Positions 37,061 through 51,300 of a stretch of DNA of 64,000 nt are shown piece by piece. The stretch covers positions 111,607,816-111,671,815 of the forward strand of contig CM072801.1 in NCBI GenBank assembly GCA_037013495.1, written 5' to 3'. Source of the stretch: Hippophae tibetana. Lineage: Eukaryota > Streptophyta > Magnoliopsida > Rosales > Elaeagnaceae. Made by a program: the position numbers and the translations under genes. Every line of letters begins with the position of its first letter. Positions within the stretch are counted from its first letter, which is position 1. The notes beneath the pieces are model-generated. The model had not been told where the DNA came from. It saw nothing but the letters and a program-made list of their open reading frames with translations, and did not search any database.

Positions 37061-38544
37061 TCTTTCTTATTCCTGTGAGTTCCAGTGTTCTTAGGTTGTC
37101 CGCAAAAGGGATTCGCATCGTTTGTGATCATAACCTTGGTTGCTGAAAATAGTGTATCTATCTTCACATATCTATTTTTTGAATTTTAGATTTAAAAAAT
37201 TTTGTGCTTTTAAGCGTTTATCCTCTCTTAAGTCACAAATTAAAAAGTGAGAAAGAAATTGTGTCCTTAAAGTATTGGCTTTTATTTCAATTTTGTTGAC
37301 ATTGTTTTCCACTTTGGATTTCATATCTTATTTTTCTTCAAAATATCGTTATCTTTTACTTTTCTTTGTTTTATGTGTTCCACCTTTCTTTCTTCTTGAG
37401 AAAAACAAGAGAGCTAATACAGTTCACAGTGTAAAAACAAAAAGAAGGTATTAATTATGGTTGTAACTTAAAACTGTTATAACTTTTAATTTGTGCATCG
37501 AAATGACTACTATAATATATCAAATCTGAACCTCGTTCCGATACCTAAAACGCGACTGAGCAATAGTATATTTCCACACTTTTGTCAACCCAAATTTCAT
37601 GGTTCATACTACATAATGATTTCTTAAACTTTGGTCGCACCTTATTTCATTGTAATGTTTTCTTTCCCTTTAGGATTTCAATTTGTTCATCTTAGCCATA
37701 TTCTTAGTAATTCAATCTTTCTTATTCCTTTGAGTTCCAGTGTTCTTAGGTTGTCTGCAAAAGGGATTCGCATCGTTTGGGATCATAACCTTGGTTGCTG
37801 AAAATTGTGTATCTATCTTCACATATCTATTTTTTGAATTTTAGATTTAAAAAATTTTGTGCTTGAAAGGTTTTCTCCTCTCTTAAGTCACAAATTAAAA
37901 AAGAGAAAGAAATTGTGTCCTTAAAGTATTGTCTTTTATTTCAATTTGGTTGACATTGTTTTCCACTTTGGATTTCATATCTTATTTTTTTCAAAATATC
38001 GTTATCTTTTACTTTTCTTTGTTTTATGTGTTCCACCTTTCTTTCTTCTTGAGAAAAACAAGAGAGCTAATACAGTTAACAGTGTAAAAACAAAAAGAAG
38101 TTATTAATTGGGGTTGTAACTTAAAACTGTTATAACTTTTAATTTGTGCCTCGAAATGAGTACTATAACATATAAAATCTGAAGCTCGTACCGATACCTA
38201 AAATCGCACCGTATCAATAGTATATTTCCCCACTTTTGTCAACCCAAATTTCATGGTTCATACTACATAATGATGTCTTAAACTTTGGTCGCACCTTATT
38301 TCATTGTAATGTGTTCTTGCCCTTTAGGATTTCAATTTGTTCATCTTAGCCATATTCTTTGTAATTCAATCTTTCTTATTCCTTTGAGTTCCAGTGTTCT
38401 TAGGTTGTCCGCAAAAGGGATTCGCATCGTTTGGGATCATAACCTTGGTTGCTGAAAATAGTGTATCTATCTTCACATATCTATTTTTTGAATTTTAGAT
38501 TTAAAAAATTTTGTGCTTTGAAGGTTTTCTCCTCTCTTTAGTCA

Positions 38545-40900
38545 CAAATTAAAAAAAGAGAAAGACTTTGTGTCCTTAAAGTATTGTCCTTTATTTCAAT
38601 TTTGTTGACATTGTTTTTCACTTTGGATTTCATATCTTATTTTTCTTCCAAATATCGTTATCTTTTACTTTTATTTGTTTTATGTGTTCCACCTTTCTTT
38701 CTTCTTGAGAAAAACAAGAGAGCTAATACAGTTCACAGTGTAAAAACAAAAACAAGGTATTAATTATGGTTGTAACTTAAAACTGTTATAACTTTTAATT
38801 TGTGCATCGAAATGACTACTATAATATATCAAATCTGAAGCTCGTTCCGTTACCTTAAAACGCACCAGAGCAAAAGTATATTTCCCCACTTTTGTCGACC
38901 CAAATTTCATGGTTCATACTACATAATGATGTCTTAAACTTTGGTCGCACCTTATTTCATTGTAATCACTTCTTGCTCTTTAGGATTTCAATTTGTTCAT
39001 CTTAGCCATATTCTTAGTAATTCAATATTTCTTGTTCCTTTGAGTTGCAGTGTTCTTAGGTTGTCCGCAATGGGGATTCGCATCGTTTGGGATCATAACC
39101 TTGGTTGCTGAAAATAGCGTATCCATTTTCACATATTTATTTTTTGAATTTTAGATTTAAAACATTTTGTGCTTTGAAGGTTTTCTCCTCTCTTAAGGTA
39201 CAAATTAAAAAAAAGAGAAATAAATTGTGTCCTTAAAGTCTTGTCTGTTATTTAAATTTTTTTGACATTTTTTTCCAATTTGGAATTCATATCTTATTTT
39301 TCTTTAAAATCTCGTTATCTTTTACTTTTCTTTGTTTTATGTGTTCCACCTTTCTTTCTTCTTGAGAAAAACAAGAGAGCTAATACAGTTCACAGTGTAA
39401 AAACAAAAAGAAGGTATTAATTATGGTTGTAACTTAAAACTGTTATAACTTTTAATTTGTTCATCGAAATGACTACTATAATATATCAAATCTGAAGCTC
39501 GTTCCGTTACCTAAAACGCACAAGAGCAAAAGTATATTTCCCCACTTTTTTCAACCCAAATTTCATGGTTCATAATACATAATGATGTCTTAAACTTTGG
39601 TCGCACCTTATTTCGTTGTAATTTGTTCTTGCCCTTTAGGATTTCAATTAGTTCATCTTAGCCATATTCTTAGTAATTCAATCTTTCTTATTCATTTGAG
39701 TTGTAGTGTTCTTAGGTTGTCCGCAATGGGGATTCGCATCGTTTGGGATCATAACCTTGGTTGCTGAAAATAGCATATCTATCTTCACATATTTAATTTT
39801 TGAATCTTAGATTTGAAATTTTTTGTCCTTTGTGGGTTTTATCCTCTCTTAAGTCACAAATTAAAAAAAGAGAAATAAATTGTGTCCTTAAAGTCTTGTC
39901 TGTTATTTAAATTTTTTTGACATTGTTTTCCACTTTGGAATTCATATCTTATTTTTCTTTAAAATCTCGTTATCTTTTACTTTTCTTTGTTTTATGTTTT
40001 CCACCTTTCTTTCTTCTTGAGAAAAACAAGAGAGCTATTACAGTTCACAGTGTAAAAACAAAAAGAAGGTATTAATTGGGGTTCTAACTTAAAACTGTTA
40101 TAACTTTTAATTTGTGTCTCGAAATGAGTACTATAACATATAAAATCTGTAGCTCCTTTCGATACCTAAAAATGCAACGTAGCAATAGTATATTTCCCCA
40201 CTTTTGTCAACCCAAATTTCATGGTTCATACTACATAATGATGTCTTAAACTTTGGTCGCACCTTATTTCATTGTAATGTGTTCTTGCCCTTTAGGATTT
40301 CAATTTGTTCATCTTAGCCATATTCTTAGTAATTCAATCTTTCTTGTTCCTTTGAGTTCCAGTGTTCTTAGGTTGTCCGCAAAAGGGATTCGCATCGTTT
40401 GGGATCATAACCTTGGTTGCTGAAAATGGTGTATCTATCTTCACATATCTATTTTTTGAATTTTAGATTTAAAAAATTTTGTGCTTGAAAGGTTTTCTCC
40501 TCTCTTAAGTCAAAAATTAAAAAAGAGAAAGAAATTGTATCCTTAAAGTATTGTCTTTTATTTCAATTTGGTTGACATTTTTTTCCACTTTGGATTTCAT
40601 ATCTTATTTTTCTTCAAAATATCATTATCTTTTACTTTTCTTTGTTTTATGTGTTCCACCTTTCTTTCTTCTTGAGAAAAACAAGAGAGCTAATACAGTT
40701 CACAGTGTAAAAACAAAAAGAAGGTATTAATTGGGGTTGTAACTTAAAACTGTTATAACTTTTAATTTGTGCCTCGAAATGAGTAATATAACATATAAAA
40801 TCTGAAGCTCGTACCGATACCTAAAATCGCACCGTATCAATAGTATATTTCCCCACTTTTGTCAACCCAAATTTCATGGTTCATACTACATAATGATGTC
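38545..40900 (+). repeat. Segment repeated 19 monomers away (near 51006-53360)
   Basis: AAAGACTTTG with the unusual TTGTCCTTTATTTC, TTTTCACTTTGG, CTTCCAAATATC and TTTTATTTGTTTT occurs near 38561 and 51022, 12461 bp apart. Further shared rare variants are GAATCTTAGATTTG (39802, 52264) and TTGACATTTTTTTCC (near 40573, 53035). Part of it occurs a third time near 58230. Confidence 0.78.
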
Positions 40901-40911
40901 TTAAACTTTTT

Positions 40912-43900
40912 TCGCACCTTATTTCGTTGTAATCTCTTCTTGCACTTTAGGATTTCAATTTGTTCATCTTAGCCATATTCTTAGTAATTCAATCTTTCTT
41001 ATTCCTTTGAGTTCCAGTGTTCTTAGGTTGTCCGCAAAAGGGATTTGCATCGTTTGGGATCATAACCTTGGTTGCTGAAAATAGTGTATCTATCTTCACA
41101 TATCTATTTTTTGAATTTTAGATTTAAAAAATTTTGTGCTTTGAAGGTTTTCTCCTCTCTTTAGTCACAAATTAAAAAAAGAGAAAGACTTTGTGTCCTT
41201 AAAGTATTGTCTTTTATTTCAATTTGGTTGACATTGTTTTCCACTTTGGATTTCATATCTTATTTTTCTTCAAAATATCGTTATCTTTTACTATTCTTTG
41301 TTTTATGTGTTCCACCTTTCTTTCTTCTTGAGAAAAACAAGAGAGCTAATACAGTTCACAGTGTAAAAACAAAAAGAAGGTATTAATTGGGGTTGTAACT
41401 TAAAACTGTTATAACTTTTAATTTGTGCCTCGAAATGAGTAATATAACATATAAAATCTGAAGCTCGTACCGATACCTAAAATCGCACCGTATCAATAGT
41501 ATATTTCCCCACTTTTGTCAACCCAAATTTCATGGTTCATACTACATAATGATGTCTTAAACTTTTTTCGCACCTTATTTCGTTGTAATCTCTTCTTGCA
41601 CTTTAGGATTTCAATTTGTTCATCTTAGCCATATTCTTAGTAATTCAATCTTTCTTATTCCTTTGAGTTCCAGTGTTCTTAGGTTGTCCGCAAAAGGGAT
41701 TCGCATCGTTTGGGATCATAACCTTGGTTGCTGAAAATAGTGTATCTATCTTCACATATCTATTTTTTGAATTTTAGATTTAAAAAATTTTGTGCTTTGA
41801 AGGTTTTCTCCTCTCTTTAGTCACAAATTAAAAAAAGAGAAAGACTTTGTGTCCTTAAAGTATTGTCTTTTATTTCAATTTGGTTGACATTGTTTTCCAC
41901 TTTGGATTTCATATCTTATTTTTCTTCAAAATATCGTTATCTTTTACTATTCTTTGTTTTATGTGTTCCACCTTTCTTTCTTCTTGAGAAAAACAAGAGA
42001 GCTAATACAGTTCACAGTGTAAAAACAAAAAGAAGGTATTAATTGGGGTTGTAACTTAAAACTGTTATAACTTTTAATTTGTGCCTCGAAATGAGTAATA
42101 TAACATATAAAATCTGAAGCTCGTACCGATACCTAAAATCGCACCGTATCAATAGTATATTTCCCCACTTTTGTCAACCCAAATTTCATGGTTCATACTA
42201 CATAATGATGTCTTAAACTTTTTTCGCACCTTATTTCGTTGTAATCTCTTCTTGCACTTTAGGATTTCAATTTGTTCATCTTAGCCATATTCTTAGTAAT
42301 TCAATCTTTCTTATTCCTTTGAGTTCCAGTGTTCTTAGGTTGTCCGCAAAAGGGATTCGCATCGTTTGGGATCATAACCTTGGTTGCTGAAAATAGTGTA
42401 TCTATCTTCACATATCTATTTTTTGAATTTTAGATTTAAAAAATTTTGTGCTTTGAAGGTTTTCTCCTCTCTTTAGTCACAAATTAAAAAAAGAGAAAGA
42501 CTTTGTGTCCTTAAAGTATTGTCTTTTATTTCAATTTGGTTGACATTGTTTTCCACTTTGGATTTCATATCTTATTTTTCTTCAAAATATCGTTATCTTT
42601 TACTATTCTTTGTTTTATGCGTTCCACCTTTCTTTCTTCTTGAGAAAAACAAGAGAGCTAATACAGTTCACAGTGTAAAAACAAAAAGAAGGTATTAATT
42701 GGGGTTGTAACTTAAAACTGTTATAACTTTTAATTTGTGCCTCGAAATGAGTAATATAACATATAAAATCTGAAGCTCGTACCGATACCTAAAATCGCAC
42801 CGTATCAAAAGTATATTTCCCCACTTTTGTCAACCCAAATTTCATGGTTCATACTACATAATGATGTCTTAAACTTTTTTCGCACCTTATTTCGTTGTAA
42901 TCTCTTCTTGCACTTTAGGATTTCAATTTGTTCATCTTAGCCATATTCTTAGTAATTCAATCTTTCTTATTCCTTTGAGTTCCAGTGTTCTTAGGTTGTC
43001 CGCAAAAGGGATTCGCATCGTTTGGGATCATAACCTTGGTTGCTGAAAATAGTGTATCTATCTTCACATATGTATTTTTTGAATTTTAGATTTAAAAAAT
43101 TTTGTGCTTTGAAGGTTTTCTCCTCTCTTTAGTCACAAATTAAAAAAAGAGAAAGACTTTGTGTCCTTAAAGTATTGTCTTTTATTTCAATTTGGTTGAC
43201 ATTGTTTTCCACTTTGGATTTCATATCTTATTTTTCTTCAAAATATCGTTATCTTTTACTATTCTTTGTTTTATGTGTTCCACCTTTCTTTCTTCTTGAG
43301 AAAAACAAGAGAGCTAATACAATTCACAGTGTAAAAACAAAAAGAAGGTATTAATTGGGGTTGTAACTTAAAACTGTTATAACTTTTAATTTGTGCCTCG
43401 AAATGAGTAATATAACATATAAAATCTGAAGCTCGTACCGATACCTAAAATCGCACCGTATCAATAGTATATTTCCCCACTTTTGTCAACCCAAATTTCA
43501 TGGTTCATACTACATAATGATGTCTTAAACTTTTTTCGCACCTTATTTCGTTGTAATCTCTTCTTGCACTTTAGGATTTCAATTTGTTCATCTTAGCCAT
43601 ATTCTTAGTAATTCAATCTTTCTTATTCCTTTGAGTTCCAGTGTTCTTAGGTTGTCCGCAAAAGGGATTCGCATCGTTTGGGATCATAACCTTGGTTGCT
43701 GAAAATAGTGTATCTATCTTCACATATCTATTTTTTGAATTTTAGATTTAAAAAATTTTGTGCTTTGAAGGTTTTCTCCTCTCTTTAGTCACAAATTAAA
43801 AAAAGAGAAAGACTTTGTGTCCTTAAAGTATTGTCTTTTATTTCAATTTGGTTGACATTGTTTTCCACTTTGGATTTCATATCTTATTTTTCTTCAAAAT

Positions 43901-44191
43901 ATCGTTATCTTTTACTATTCTTTGTTTTATGTGTTCCACCTTTCTTTCTTCTTGAGAAAAACAAGAGAGCTAATACAGTTCACAGTGTAAAAACAAAAAG
44001 AAGGTATTAATTGGGGTTGTAACTTAAAACTGTTATAACTTTTAATTTGTGCCTCGAAATGAGTAATATAACATATAAAATCTGAAGCACGTACCGATAC
44101 CTAAAATCGCACCGTATCAATAGTATATTTCCCCACTTTTGTCAACCCAAATTTCATGGTTCATACTACATAATGATGTCTTAAACTTTTT
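40912..44191 (+). repeat. Homogenised block of single-monomer repeats (656 bp x 5)
   Basis: The variant AACTTTTTTCGCACC places its TCG at 40912, 41568, 42224, 42880, 43536 and 44192, exactly 656 bp each time. Only a few substitutions separate neighbours, for example TATGCG at 42620, CATATGTA near 43068 and AATTCAC near 43321. Confidence 0.88.
41568..42223 (+). repeat. Representative satellite monomer (656 bp)
   Basis: Taken from a block where consecutive copies are exactly 656 bp apart. Landmarks in order: TCGCACCTTATTTCG, TTTAGGATTTCAATTTG, AGCCATATTCTTAGTAATTC, GTGTTCTTAGGTTG, GGGATTCGCATCGTTTGGG, CTGAAAATAGTGTATCTATC, TTTTGAATTTTAGATTTA, TCTCCTCTC, GTGTCCTTAAAG, TTGACATTGTTTTCCAC, then the class-diagnostic stretch, GAGAAAAACAAGAGAGCTA, a dyad around GTTATAAC, CCCCACTTTTGTCAACCC and TACATAATGATGTCTTAAAC. 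The phase chosen is arbitrary. Confidence 0.9.
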
Positions 44192-44220
44192 TCGCACCTT
44201 ATTTCGTTGTAATCTCTTCT

Positions 44221-47200
44221 TGCTCTTTACGATTTCAATTTGTTCATCTTAGCCATATTCTTAGTAATTCAATATTTCTTGTTCCTTTGAGTTCCTGTGT
44301 TCTTAGGTTGTACGCAAAAGAGATGCGCATCGTTTGGGATAATAGAATTGGTTGCTGAAAATAGTGTATCTATCTTCACATATCTATTTTTTGAATTTTA
44401 GATTTGAAAATTTTTGTCCTTTGTGGGTTTTATCCTCTCTTAAGTCACAAATTAAAAAAAGAGAAATAAATTGTGTCCTTAAAGTCTTGTCTGTTATTTA
44501 AATTTTTTTGACATTGTTTTCCACTTTGGAATTCATATCTTATTTTTCTTTAAAATCTCGTTATCTTTTACTTTTCTTTGTTTTATGTTTTCCACCTTTC
44601 TTTCTTCTTGAGAAAAACAAGAGAGCTAATACAGTTCACAGTGTAAAAACAAAAAGAAGGTATTAATTGGGGTTGTAACTTAAAACTGTTATAACTTTTA
44701 ATTTGTGTCTCGAAATGAGTACTATAACATATAAAATCTGTAGCTCGTTCCGATACCTAAAATCGCACCGTATCAATAGTATATTTCCCCACTTTTGTCA
44801 ACCCAAATTTCATGGTTCATACTACATAATGATGTCTTAAACTTTGGTCGCACCTTATTTCATTGTAATGTGTTCTTGCCCTTTAGGATTTCAATTTGTT
44901 CATCTTAGGCATATTCTTAGTAATTCAATCTTTCTTATTCCTTTGAGTTCCAGTGTTCTTAGGTTGTCCGCAAAAGGGATTCGCATCGTTTGGGATCATA
45001 ACCTTGGTTGCTGAAAATAGTGTATCTATCTTCACATATCTATTTTTTGAATTTTAGATTTAAAAAATTTTGTGCTTTGAAGGTTTTCTCCTCTCTTTAG
45101 TCACAAATTAAAAAAAGAGAAAGACTTTGTGTCCTTAAAGTATTGTCTTTTATTTCAATTTGGTTGACATTGTTTTCCACTTTGGATTTCATATCTTATT
45201 TTTCTTCAAAATATCGTTATCTTTTACTATTCTTTGTTTTATGTGTTCCACCTTTCTTTCTTCTTGAGAAAAACAAGAGAGCTAATACAGTTCACAGTGT
45301 AAAAACAAAAAGAAGGTATTAATAAGGGTTGTAACTTAAAACTGTTATAACTTTTAATTTGTGCCTCGAAATGAGTAATATAACATATAAAATCTGAAGC
45401 TCGTACCGATACCTAAAATCGCACCGTATCAATAGTATATTTCCCCACTTTTGTCAACCCAAATTTCATGGTTCATACTACATAATGATGTCTTAAACTT
45501 TTTTCGCACCTTATTTCGTTGTAATCTCTTCTTGCACTTTAGGATTTCAACTTGTTCATCTTAGCCATATTCTTAGTAATTCAATCTTTCTTATTCCTTT
45601 GAGTTCCAGTGTTCTTAGGTTGTCCGCAAAAGGGATTCGCATCGTTTGGGATCATAACCTTGGTTGCTGAAAATAGTGTATCTATCTTCACATATCTATT
45701 TTTTGAATTTTAGATTTAAAAAATTTTGTGCTTTGAAGGTTTTCTCCTCTCTTTAGTCACAAATTAAAAAAAGAGAAAGACTTTGTGTCCTTAAAGTATT
45801 GTCTTTTATTTCAATTTGGTTGACATTGTTTTCCACTTTGGATTTCATATCTTATTTTTCTTCAAAATATCGTTATCTTTTACTATTCTTTGTTTTATGT
45901 GTTCCACCTTTCTTTCTTCTTGAGAAAAACAAGAGAGCTAATACAGTTCACAGTGTAAAAACAAAAAGAAGGTATTAATTGGGGTTGTAACTTAAAACTG
46001 TTATAACTTTTAATTTGTGCCTCGAAATGAGTAATATAACATATAAAATCTGAAGCACGTACCGATACCTAAAATCGCACCGTATCAATAGTATATTTCC
46101 CCACTTTTGTCAACCCAAATTTCATGGTTCATACTACATAATGATGTCTTAAACTTTTTTCGCACCTTATTTCGTTGTAATCTCTTCTTGCTCTTTACGA
46201 TTTCAATTTGTTCATCTTAGCCATATTCTTAGTAATTCAATATTTCTTGTTCCTTTGAGTTCCTGTGTTCTTAGGTTGTACGCAAAAGAGATGCGCATCG
46301 TTTGGGATAATAGAATTGGTTGCTGAAAATAGTGTATCTATCTTCACATATCTATTTTTTGAATTTTAGATTTGAAAATTTTTGTCCTTTGTGGGTTTTA
46401 TCCTCTCTTAAGTCACAAATTAAAAAAAGAGAAATAAATTGTGTCCTTAAAGTCTTGTCTGTTATTTAAATTTTTTTGACATTGTTTTCCACTTTGGAAT
46501 TCATATCTTATTTTTCTTTAAAATCTCGTTATCTTTTACTTTTCTTTGTTTTATGTTTTCCACCTTTCTTTCTTCTTGAGAAAAACAAGAGAGCTAATAC
46601 AGTTCACAGTGTAAAAACAAAAAGAAGGTATTAATTGGGGTTGTAACTTAAAACTGTTATAACTTTTAATTTGTGTCTCGAAATGAGTACTATAACATAT
46701 AAAATCTGTAGCTCGTTCCGATACCTAAAATCGCACCGTATCAATAGTATATTTCCCCACTTTTGTCAACCCAAATTTCATGGTTCATACTACATAATGA
46801 TGTCTTAAACTTTGGTCGCACCTTATTTCATTGTAATGTGTTCTTGCCCTTTAGGATTTCAATTTGTTCATCTTAGGCATATTCTTAGTAATTCAATCTT
46901 TCTTATTCCTTTGAGTTCCAGTGTTCTTAGGTTGTCCGCAAAAGGGATTCGCATCGTTTGGGATCATAACCTTGGTTGCTGAAAATAGTGTATCTATCTT
47001 CACATATCTATTTTTTGAATTTTAGATTTAAAAAATTTTGTGCTTTGAAGGTTTTCTCCTCTCTTTAGTCACAAATTAAAAAAAGAGAAAGACTTTGTGT
47101 CCTTAAAGTATTGTCTTTTATTTCAATTTGGTTGACATTGTTTTCCACTTTGGATTTCATATCTTATTTTTCTTCAAAATATCGTTATCTTTTACTATTC

Positions 47201-48156
47201 TTTGTTTTATGTGTTCCACCTTTCTTTCTTCTTGAGAAAAACAAGAGAGCTAATACAGTTCACAGTGTAAAAACAAAAAGAAGGTATTAATAAGGGTTGT
47301 AACTTAAAACTGTTATAACTTTTAATTTGTGCCTCGAAATGAGTAATATAACATATAAAATCTGAAGCTCGTACCGATACCTAAAATCGCACCGTATCAA
47401 TAGTATATTTCCCCACTTTTGTCAACCCAAATTTCATGGTTCATACTACATAATGATGTCTTAAACATTTTTCGCACCTTATTTCGTTGTAATCTCTTCT
47501 TGCACTTTAGGATTTCAATTTGTTCATCTTAGCCATATTCTTAGTAATTCAATCTTTCTTATTCCTTTGAGTTCCAGTGTTCTTAGGTTGTCCGCAAAAG
47601 GGATTCGCATCGTTTGGGATCATAACCTTGGTTGCTGAAAATAGTGTATCTATCTTCACATATCTATTTTTTGAATTTTAGATTTAAAAAATTTTGTGCT
47701 TTGAAGGTTTTCTCCTCTCTTTAGTCACAAATTAAAAAAAGAGAAAGACTTTGTGTCCTTAAAGTATTGTCTTTTATTTCAATTTGGTTGACATTGTTTT
47801 CCACTTTGGATTTCATATCTTATTTTTCTTCAAAATATCGTTATCTTTTACTATTCTTTGTTTTATGTGTTCCACCTTTCTTTCTTCTTGAGAAAAACAA
47901 GAGAGCTAATACAGTTCACAGTGTAAAAACAAAAAGAAGGTATTAATAAGGGTTGTAACTTAAAACTGTTATAACTTTTAATTTGTGCCTCGAAATGAGT
48001 AATATAACATATAAAATCTGAAGCTCGTACCGATACCTAAAATCGCACCGTATCAATAGTATATTTCCCCACTTTTGTCAACCCAAATTTCATGGTTCAT
48101 ACTACATAATGATGTCTTAAACTTTTTTCGCACCTTATTTCGTTGTAATCTCTTCT
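44221..48156 (+). repeat. Three-monomer higher-order repeat, two copies (period 1968 bp)
   Basis: The variant TGCTCTTTACGATTTC occurs at 44221, 46189 and 48157, exactly 1968 bp apart. The monomers between recur in the same order, including CATCTTAGGCATATTC and TTAATAAGGGTTG. The pattern breaks down to the right near 49000. Confidence 0.82.
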
Positions 48157-48399
48157 TGCTCTTTACGATTTCAATTTGTTCATCTTAGCCATATTCTTAG
48201 TAATTCAATATTTCTTGTTCCTTTGAGTTCCTGTGTTCTTAGGTTGTACGCAAAAGAGATGCGCATCGTTTGGGATAATAGAATTGGTTGCTGAAAATAG
48301 TGTATCTATCTTCACATATCTATTTTTTGAATTTTAGATTTGAAAATTTTTGTCCTTTGTGGGTTTTATCCTCTCTTAAGTCACAAATTAAAAAAAGAG

Positions 48400-51300
48400 A
48401 AATAAATTTTGTCCTTAAAGTCTTGTCTGTTATTTAAATTTTTTTGACATTGTTTTCCACTTTGGAATTCATATCTTATTTTTCTTTAAAATCTCGTTAT
48501 CTTTTACTTTTCTTTGTTTTATGTTTTCCACCTTTCTTTCTTCTTGAGAAAAACAAGAGAGCTAATACAGTTCACAGTGTAAAAACAAAAAGAAGGTATT
48601 AATTGGGGTTGTAACTTAAAACTGTTATAACTTTTAATTTGTGTCTCGAAATGAGTACTATAACATATAAAATCTGTAGCTCGTTCCGATACCTAAAATC
48701 GCACCGTATCAATAGTATATTTCCCCACTTTTGTCAACCCAAATTTCATGGTTCATACTACATAATGATGTCTTAAACTTTGGTCGCACCTTATTTCATT
48801 GTAATGTGTTCTTGCCCTTTAGGATTTCAATTTGTTCATCTTAGGCATATTCTTAGTAATTCAATCTTTCTTATTCCTTTGAGTTCCAGTGTTCTTAGGT
48901 TGTCCGCAAAAGGGATTCGCATCGTTTGGGATCATAACCTTGGTTGCTGAAAATAGTGTATCTATCTTCACATATCTATTTTTTGAATTTTAGATTTAAA
49001 AAATTTAGTGCTTGAAAGGTTTTCTCCTCTCTTAAGTCAAAAATTAAAAAAGAGAAAGAAATTGTGTCCTTAAAGTATTGTCTTTTATTTCAATTTGGTT
49101 GACATTGTTTTCCACTTTGGATTTCATATCTTATTTTTCTTCAAAATATCGTTATCTTTTACTTTTCTTTGTTTTATGTGTTCCACCTTTCTTTCTTCTT
49201 GAGAAAAACAAGAGAGCTAATACAGTTCACAGTGTAAAAACAAAAAGAAGGTATTAATTATGGTTGTAACTAAAAACTGTTATAACTCTTAATTTGTTCA
49301 TCGAAATGACTACTATAATATATCAAATCTGAAGCTCGTTCCGTTACCTTAAAACGCACCAGAGCAAAAGTATATTTCCCCACTTTTGTCAACCCAAATT
49401 TCATGGTTCATAATACAAAATGATGTCTTAAACTTTGGTCGCACCTTATTTCGTTGTAATCTGTTCTTGCCCTTTAGGATTTCAATTAGTTCATCTTAGC
49501 CATATTCTTAGTAATTCAATCTTTCTTATTCATTTGAGTTGCAGTGTTCTTAGGTTGTCCGCAAAGGGGATTCGCATCGTTTGGGATCATAACCTTGGTT
49601 GCTAAAAATAGCGTATCTATCTTCACAAATTTATTTTTTGAATTTTAGATTTAAAATTTTTTGTGCTTTGAAGGTTTTCTCCTCTCTTAAGGTACAAATT
49701 AAAAAAAAAGAAATAAATTGTGTCCTTAAAGTCTTGTCTGTTATTTAAATTTTTTTGACATTGTTTTCCAATTTGGAATTCATATCTTATTTTTCTTTAA
49801 AATCTCGTTATCTTTTACTTTTCTTTGTTTTATGTTTTCCACCTTTCCTTCTTCTTGAGAAAAACAAGAGAGCTATTACAGTTAACAGTGTAAAAACAAA
49901 ATGAAGGTTTTAATTGGGGTTCTAACTTAAAAATGTTATAACTTTTAATTTGTGCATCGAAATGAGTATTATAACATATCAAATCTGAAGCTCGTTCCGA
50001 TACCTAAAATCGCACCGTATCAATAGTATATTTCCCCACTTTTGTCAACCCAAATTTCATGGTTCATACTACATAATGATGTCTTAAACTTTGGTCGCAC
50101 CTTATTTCATTGTAATGTGTTCTTGCCCTTTAGGATTTCAATTTGTTCATCTTAGCCATATTCTTAGTAATTCAATCTTTCTTATTCCTTTGAGTTCCAG
50201 TGTTCTTAGGTTGTCCGCAAAAGGGATTCGCATCGTTTGGGATCATAACCTTGGTTGCTGAAAATGGTGTATCTATCTTCACATATCTATTTTTTGAATT
50301 TTAGATTTAAAAAATTTTGTGCTTGAAAGGTTTTCTCCTCTCTTAAGTCAAAAATTAAAAAAGAGAAAGAAATTGTGTCCTTAAAGTATTGTCTTTTATT
50401 TCAATTTGGTTGACATTGTTTTCCACTTTGGATTTCATATCTTATTTTTCTTCAAAATATCGTTATCTTTTACTTTTCTTTGTTTTATGTGTTCCACCTT
50501 TCTTTCTTCTTGAGAAAAACAAGAGAGCTAATACAGTTCACAGTGTAAAAACAAAAACAACGTATTAATTGGGGTTGTAACTTAAAACTGTTATAACTTT
50601 TAATTTGTGCCTCGAAATGAGTAATATAACATATAAAATCTGAAGCTCGTACCGATACCTAAAATCGCACCGTATCAATAGTATATTTCCCCACTTTTGT
50701 CAACCCAAATTTCATGGTTCATACTACATAATGATGTCTTAAACTTTTTTCGCACCTTATTTCGTTGTAATCTCTTCTTGCACTTTAGGATTTCAATTTG
50801 CTCATCTTAGCCATATTCTTAGTAATTCAATCTTTCTTATTCCTTTGAGTTCCAGTGTTCTTAGGTTGTCCGCAAAAGGGATTCGCATCGTTTGGGATCA
50901 TAACCTTGGTTGCTGAAAATAGTGTATCTATCTTCACATATCTATTTTTTGAATTTTAGATTTAAAAAATTTAGTGCTTGAAAGGTTTTCTCCTCTCTTA
51001 AGTCACAAATTAAAAAAAGAGAAAGACTTTGTGTCCTTAAAGTATTGTCCTTTATTTCAATTTTGTTGACATTGTTTTTCACTTTGGATTTCATATCTTA
51101 TTTTTCTTCCAAATATCGTTATCTTTTACTTTTATTTGTTTTATGTGTTCCACCTTTCTTTCTTCTTGAGAAAAACAAGAGAGCTAATACAGTTCACAGT
51201 GTAAAAACAAAAACAAGGTATTAATTATGGTTGTAACTTAAAACTGTTATAACTTTTAATTTGTGCATCGAATTGACTACTATAATATATCAAATCTGAA

